Positions 58,950 through 64,000 of a DNA stretch of 64,000 nt are shown here, piece after piece (within the stretch, counting starts at the first letter, position 1; each line of letters opens with the position of its first letter). Origin of the DNA: Halictus rubicundus. Its lineage: Eukaryota > Arthropoda > Insecta > Hymenoptera > Halictidae. Location of the stretch: positions 4,442,220 to 4,506,219 of the forward strand of contig NC_135151.1 of assembly GCF_050948215.1 (NCBI RefSeq). The letters run 5' to 3'. The translations under genes and the position numbers were made by a program. Under the pieces are notes generated by a model, which was not told the origin of the DNA, ran no database searches, and was given only the letters and a program-made list of their open reading frames with translations.

Positions 58950-60118
58950 CCCATAATTATGAAAGTGGTCTAAGTCATATATTTCTTGTTTCGAGATATT
59001 TAATGAATTGCATTTGAATAAATTAAATAATATTTTTACATTATGCGACATTTTAATTTATAATTTTATTAGTCTTGATTAATGGAAATTTATTATGAAT
59101 ATAAAATTTTGTGTGAATTTCATACGAAAATGTTGTTTTTAAAGTTTGAACTGACAGACCATTTTCAAAATTAACTGAATGTCCTGTAAATAACTTAAAG
59201 CAATACAGAACTATGAGTTTTATTTGAAACAATAACTTTAATGAAATAATTCATGAACATTTATTAATTATTTTTAATAAGTAATCCATTTTTATCATTT
59301 CGACTTTTTAAGATTCTTAAAATATTCCTGAAAAACTGGAGGGATGTATGGTAGTAAACACATAACATCTTTATGTTTTTCTTCCGTTACTGGTCTAGTG
59401 GTGGTGTATAATGGAAGTAATTTAATATTTCCGTATATTTTTGGTCTTCCTCTTTTAGGTGAAAGATCCAAAACGTGGAATTTAGGATCATCTAAAGAAG
59501 TTTTATAGAACATTTTATCAGGTTCATTTTTCAAGAATCTCATCCATTGAATTTGCAGCCAAGAGACAGATTCGCCCACGGTATTTTTTACTCTTCTTGT
59601 TACTGACTCTTCTAGTGATCTCGTTGAAATAAAATCCGGCTGCGACATTCGTTTTATCGAAAATGTATTTCTTCTTCTACACTTTTCTATCAATTCATAA
59701 TAATGCTCAGGGTTGTATAAGTAATTTGCTTTTTTTATTTTCATTTCTATCAACCCAAAATCACGGTCATTCGGTAGAAAGGAATGACCCGATACCAAAA
59801 ATTTGTGGTCTACCGTTTCAATATTATTATTTGATGACTGAGCAATTTTCATCCATGTCAATGCTACTTTAATGTTACGATTTTGGCCTGAACAAGCATC
59901 ATTGTAAGCTATTACGTGTTTGATTTTTGCTTAGACCACTTTCATAATTAACACTAAACGAATTCCATATAATGTTGAAATTACAACCACTAATGGTTCA
60001 TTTTTTACGATATCGTAAAAATTACATTGAATAAATTTAGTTTAAAATAATGTGGTGTGAAATAACTGATAAACTCATTTTTTTTTCATTTTTGACAGAC
60101 CACTTTCATAATTATGGG
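58950..60118 (-). mobile_element. Terminal-inverted-repeat element carrying a DUF7869-like fragment
   Basis: The ends are CCCATAATTATGAAAGTGGT (58950 onward) and the exact complement ending at 60118. A second, inner copy of the repeat occurs at 59935-59953 (AGACCACTTTCATAATTA), and a diverged one at about 59150. The host dispersed repeat continues on both sides, which shows insertion. It encodes one partial protein on the minus strand. No target duplication is clear. Confidence 0.7.
59295..59935 (-). pseudogene. Partial DUF7869-like transposon-associated protein
   Basis: The frame is open from about 59935 to 59295 (roughly 213 codons) but has no start codon; the first part is missing. Visible motifs are NDACSGQNRN near the beginning, DHKFLVSGHSFLPNDRDFGL about 35 residues later, and the SPKRGRPKIYG segment near the end. 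The DxxxGQN...GHS..ND.DFG pattern is what I associate with the DUF7869 family, common in insect repeat-derived genes; this is from memory. The function is not established; an Asp-containing nuclease-like core is possible. The C-terminus looks natural (ends in KNLKKSK). Confidence 0.6.
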
Positions 60119-60190
60119 CATAAATTTGATCGAAACTGTGACATGTTGGGTATCATTTTAATCAGGCAAGTGTCACGAATATGCTGTTGG

Positions 60191-61250
60191 AAAAAGTTTT
60201 GTCATTTAATTACTATTGTTTGTATGAAATTGTAACCAGATGAAATTTCGTTTAGTTATTCTTTATACTTAATTTGTGACAATATTACGTGTAACGCAAT
60301 TGTACTGTATGAACAATAAAATGACTAATAAATCGTAAAGCAAGAATATCGATCGAAAATTTCCAGAAAACTGTAGAACGATCAAATACCTCTTCCGCAG
60401 ATGTAGCGCAGAGTTAGGTCCATTTTTCACAGACACGGCGATCGTATTCAAACTTCGTCGTCTTGTAGACAACATGGAAAAGGTAACATGTGTCGCGGCA
60501 TTAAACAGCCGACCGTTTTATACAGCGGGAAACACTCCGGTCGAGGAATAAAAAATCGCATGATTTTCAATGTACAACGAAGAAGCATACATTTCCCCGT
60601 CGAACGGTTAATTTGTAATGCAGAGGTCAAGGAATCAATCGCGGCATTCGCCGTCGCCAAGAGAAAAGATTTATTCGACGTCGATCGTTCGATCGATTCG
60701 GGGCAAGTTGCCCCAAGCACTAAGTACACATTATTGCTATCTACCACGAAATCATAGCTCATCTGACTACGAATAGCTTTTCGTTCTTTCTATTTTTCTT
60801 TTTGTTTTGTCGAATCGATAAGAATCGAAGAAAGCTGAAAAGCATCGGTCGCCGCGCCGCGATTCGTATCGGTATCGTTGAATTTTTCATGTTGCCTTTT
60901 GCGTTTAGCATGTTGCCGTTGGGGCTGCTGGATCAAACGCACGGAATCCGGCGAAACACGTTTCTTCATTTCCTGCGATCAAATAGTGCGCGCGCCGACG
61001 TTTGCGAATGAATATGTATGCATGCTTGAAATTGTTCATTTTTGAAAGCAGTTTAATATTCATGAAACTTTTACCCTTCAAAGGATTTACATGGTCGTTC
61101 AATTTTCGCCGCGCTTTTGCAGGCTGGGTTATTGTCTAGAAATGAACTGAGTAATAAATGGAGGTTGTATCAGCACTTTGACAATCTTTTGACTCGATTC
61201 CAAGGTTAATTCGTAGGGTACTGGGTAGAGTAAAGTTAAAATACCAGTGA
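60191..61250. other. Gene-free stretch
   Basis: Overlapping frames of about 90-104 codons on both strands at 60448-60762 have no recognisable features. No element ends are visible. Confidence 0.4.
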
Positions 61251-61251
61251 C

Positions 61252-61482
61252 TAGGGTAAGGGAACCCTGTGCTGTGTAGGTACCAATTACTGTGCCTATA
61301 TTAATTAAACTTATTTCTAAAGCACAATAAATATTCCAAGGGAGATATATAACATATATATGAACTGATTGTAATGACAAAATAATATCTCTTTCTTAAT
61401 ATTCATTATGCTTTAAAAAGAAGAATAATTAATATAGGCACAGTAATTGGTACCCCCACAGTAACTGGGACCCTTACCCTAT
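61252..61482. mobile_element. Complete AGGGTAAGGG-type MITE
   Basis: The left arm begins TAGGGTAAGGGAACC, then GGTACCAATTACTGTGCCTA and TATTAATTAAACTTATTTCT. The right arm is its complement (GGCACAGTAATTGGTACCCC to CCCTTACCCTA). The inverted repeats are about 75 bp, total about 231 bp, probably with TA at the ends. Half copies are at 3395-3495 and 63250-63335. Confidence 0.8.
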
Positions 61483-62119
61483 AATAAGTAGATTGCAGAT
61501 CTTTATTGCAAAATAAAAATTGTCTGCTTCTAAGAACCAGGAGCTCTATACAAAAATGTATCTTTAATATTGTTTTCAAGTTGAAAATAACATATAGACG
61601 TCCTTCGGTTTGCTTAATCCCTTTACGTTTTGAAATTCCAACCACCCATTTGTCTTATACAAGCATAAAATAAATCGTGACTTATCAGTAACAGGTTCAA
61701 TTAATAAATTGATTAGATTTCTTGATATTTGCATGACGTGGCGTGGTTTAGCGTGTTACAGACAAATTTGAAGACGAGTTATTGCAATGAGTGGCTTTAT
61801 CGAGAAATCGACAAGTCGATTATCTTGTGGACAGGTTTGAAACGAACGTCGGTTCCGGTTTGCAGCATGGTTGTGCTACGTATGTATTTCCAATAAACCG
61901 TGCAATACTCCGGAAAGTGACTGGTGCCTACGTTATCCTTTATTTCTGCACAGCTGTACAGATATATCTACCACGTGCCTACACTCGACCTCTATAAACC
62001 GTTCGATATTTCATCTTGAAGTTCCAACGAGCATCGTTCCGCTGCCTCATCCCCGAAAATTCATCCTCGTTCGCCAGTTTCGCACGATATGTTCGAACGC
62101 ATTTTATTCGTATCTCTAG

Positions 62120-62460
62120 TACACTATACTAAACGAATTCGTCTGGTTATTTTCAACAAATCTTTTTCGATAACGTAATTCTTGTGAATAATAAATCGTC
62201 GGTCCGGTTGTTTGCAATAATTCCTTCGATAACGTGAATATAGCAAAATTTATGGAGTATTCAAATGCTACTTGTAAATAATAAATCGTCGGTCCGGTTG
62301 TTTGCAATAATTCCTTCGATAACAGGAGCATAGAAAACTATAAACCGTATTTCACCTGTACCTGTGAATAGCAACTCGTCGGTCCGGTTGTTTGCAGTAA
62401 TTCTTTCGACAACATGATTATAAAATGTATCGCATCGGGACATGTGAATAATAAAATTCG
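62120..62460. repeat. 90-bp minisatellite, about three and a half units
   Basis: The block TCGTCGGTCCGGTTGTTTGC recurs with starts at about 62196, 62286 and 62376, exactly 90 bp apart. A degenerate partial unit begins near 62140. Each unit continues TTCCTTCGATAAC. Between the blocks the units differ considerably. Because 90 is a multiple of three, the minus strand carries a repetitive open frame. Confidence 0.88.
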
Positions 62461-64000
62461 AAAATGTGAGCTTCGGAAGTTTACGTGAATTTCTATTTTC
62501 GCGACAGAGTATCGAGAAACTAGGGTAAAATAAATTTGATTATAGCACTTTAAAAGTAACATTAAAAAGATTGAGATCCTATAAAAGCTCTAAGTTCATT
62601 CTTTTTCAAGATTTGAAAAAGCTAAGAGCCCTATGAGCGCAGTTTATTTACGTAAATTGAAAAATAGTGATCACTAAAATAGATTGATATTCACTTTATT
62701 ATACACAGGGTCAACCTAATTGGCAGAAACTAGAAAACTTGAAATCTCTGATCTTGCTATAACGTCTCAACTATAATATATCTAATTTTTATTCGTCGTA
62801 ACCTGGTTAAATATATCAGGTATTAAATAATTTCTTAATAGATTGAACTTACTTTTGATTAACGAAGAAGCTACAGTTTTAATCTGCAAAAAGAGTTTAA
62901 ATGAATATTAAGACTCGAGTCTTCATTTTTGTACGGCTTCGCTGACATGACATTGCGATCGTGAAAAAAGTTGAGAACTTGCGATCGATAGTGTACATAA
63001 TCGTTTCGTTAGCAATTTTGTTGATTAATTATCCCGCAATGTTTTCAGCCAAACGCGCGATTAATCATGTCACAGATAACTTCTACACAAACATAATTTT
63101 CTTGAAATACAGGCTTCCCAAGGTTGGTAATCGACTAAAATTGACTTTCAGAAATTGAAAAAGCTATTTTGCGGAAAATTTTCGTAGTAAATTAATCGCT
63201 AAGTTCTGCAGTTTATTAATTTATCTCTGTTGGGCTTGCTTGATCAAACTAGGGTAAGGGACCTAATTACTGTGGGGGTAACAATTACTGTACTTATATT
63301 AATTATATTAATATTACTGTACTTATATTATTAAACACTCAACTCGACGATTTTTCAGATTATTAACCTAATATCTTCTAGCTTAAATCGATAGATAATC
63401 ATGTGTCGCGACGTCATGAATGTGTACTATAGATAACAATAGTTTTTAACAAGTGTATATTAATTTCTAGTGATACTGAGCGTGTATTCGATCGATACGG
63501 TAAACTTTAACGTCAAAACGTTTAATTGTCTCTTCGAAGAAAATCGAAAGCCACGTAGAAAGAGCTCAAAATTAGAACGATAGTATCGTCGCCTAAAAAT
63601 AGGCAGCGTTCGTCATGCTTCATGCATCTGGTTCCCTATTGTAATTTAGTACGTATTAACGCATTCGCTTCGATCAATGATCCGTAAATCACATTCCTAG
63701 AAAATGTAAAAATCAACTCGAATATTTCGCAAACGTTACGATAAATGCCTAGAAATGTTTATTTTACGATACATTGTTTGAACAACTGTTATCTACAAAT
63801 TAAAAGTTGATCTCGACGTTTAATAGCTTACAATTCTCAATTTATAATTTGATGTACACCCCATTTCATTTTACACTATTCTGATTAAGATTCGTCCAAC
63901 TTGCTCGACCAATAAAATTCGTTTATTCTTATCTACGGTTTAGATTTTATTGAACTGTGATAGTGTTGGCTTCCTTCATGTATGAAAATGATTGCCAAAA
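62461..64000. other. Gene-free stretch with one MITE half
   Basis: A left half of the AGGGTAAGGG MITE is at about 63250-63335 (CTAGGGTAAGGGACCTAATT, then a short duplication of TTACTGTACTTATATTA). Otherwise nothing is supported. Confidence 0.45.

Larger units (their letters stand above)
58500..60190. repeat. Palindromic-family copy expanded by nested insertions
   Basis: The left arm (58500-58620) has TTCTGATTAAAATGAGGTCA and TAGAACCTCAATTATCCGAA. The right arm resumes at 58896 with TTCGGATAATCGAGGTTCTA, and then after 60119 with CATTTTAATCAGGCAAGTGT. The right arm is split by the element at 58950-60118. The centre holds the GTCGCCAGATC piece 58750-58886. Confidence 0.7.

Noticed and set aside
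60448..60762. Overlapping frames on both strands
   Set aside because: Both strands are open over the same bases, and neither shows domain or splice features.
62120..62460. CRISPR-like array
   Set aside because: The repeat period is 90 bp with only three to four units and drifting, non-unique intervals. The window is eukaryotic.

Overview
This window looks like nuclear DNA from an AT-rich insect genome, most likely a hymenopteran (bee, wasp or ant). The evidence is the short GT-AG introns inside genes, the insect-type transglutaminase, and many small terminal-inverted-repeat elements. The species assignment is an inference; no search was run. I saw no tRNA, rRNA or CRISPR array.

Genes. (1) Plus strand, 4673-7191: four spliced exons encode an unrecognised, mostly disordered protein of about 660 aa. 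(2) Plus strand, 7379-10643: two spliced exons encode a second unrecognised disordered protein of at least 1044 aa. It has three in-frame repeats of about 47 aa near its start and a hydrophobic C-terminal tail. Genes 1 and 2 may be one locus, but I found no phase-compatible junction between them. (3) Minus strand, 11694-16698: seven exons give a complete-looking transglutaminase of 711 aa with Cys, His and Asp catalytic residues. (4) Minus strand, 26272-43956: five exons give a GRAMD2-type protein with a GRAM domain and a C-terminal membrane anchor. Its introns, one of about 10.9 kb, hold most of the transposons between 27 and 43 kb. (5) Minus strand, 3082-3830: a coding-like stretch with one phase-matched intron, probably decayed. 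Genes 2 and 3 are convergent and share a 1 kb 3' intergenic stretch.

Transposons. The rest is mainly mobile-element debris in many families. These include a 1.47 kb near-perfect fold-back element with CACTG ends and a TTA duplication (1272-2743), and two Tc1/mariner-superfamily elements with complete ends and broken transposases (35331-36949 and 41748-43259). There is also a half copy of the first Tc1 element (54800-55354). A hAT remnant with an exact 8-bp duplication lies at 31627-32458, and a terminal-inverted-repeat element carrying a DUF7869-like protein fragment at 58950-60118. Smaller families end in TTAA, CAGTAGAACCTCG, GACTGCGGAT, TACAGGGTGTCCC, AGGGTAAGGG and GTCGCCAGATC. An unusual 411-bp palindrome is built from CACCGACA-like units (17122-17532). 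Several insertions are nested, so their order of arrival can be read directly.

Region by region: 1-4.4 kb repeats, a fold-back element and a decayed gene; 4.6-10.6 kb the two plus-strand genes; 11.7-16.7 kb transglutaminase; 17-26 kb gene-poor upstream DNA with one good core-promoter candidate; 26-44 kb the GRAM-domain gene with transposon-filled introns; 44-64 kb intergenic DNA dominated by repeats, including a 90-bp minisatellite at 62.1-62.5 kb.
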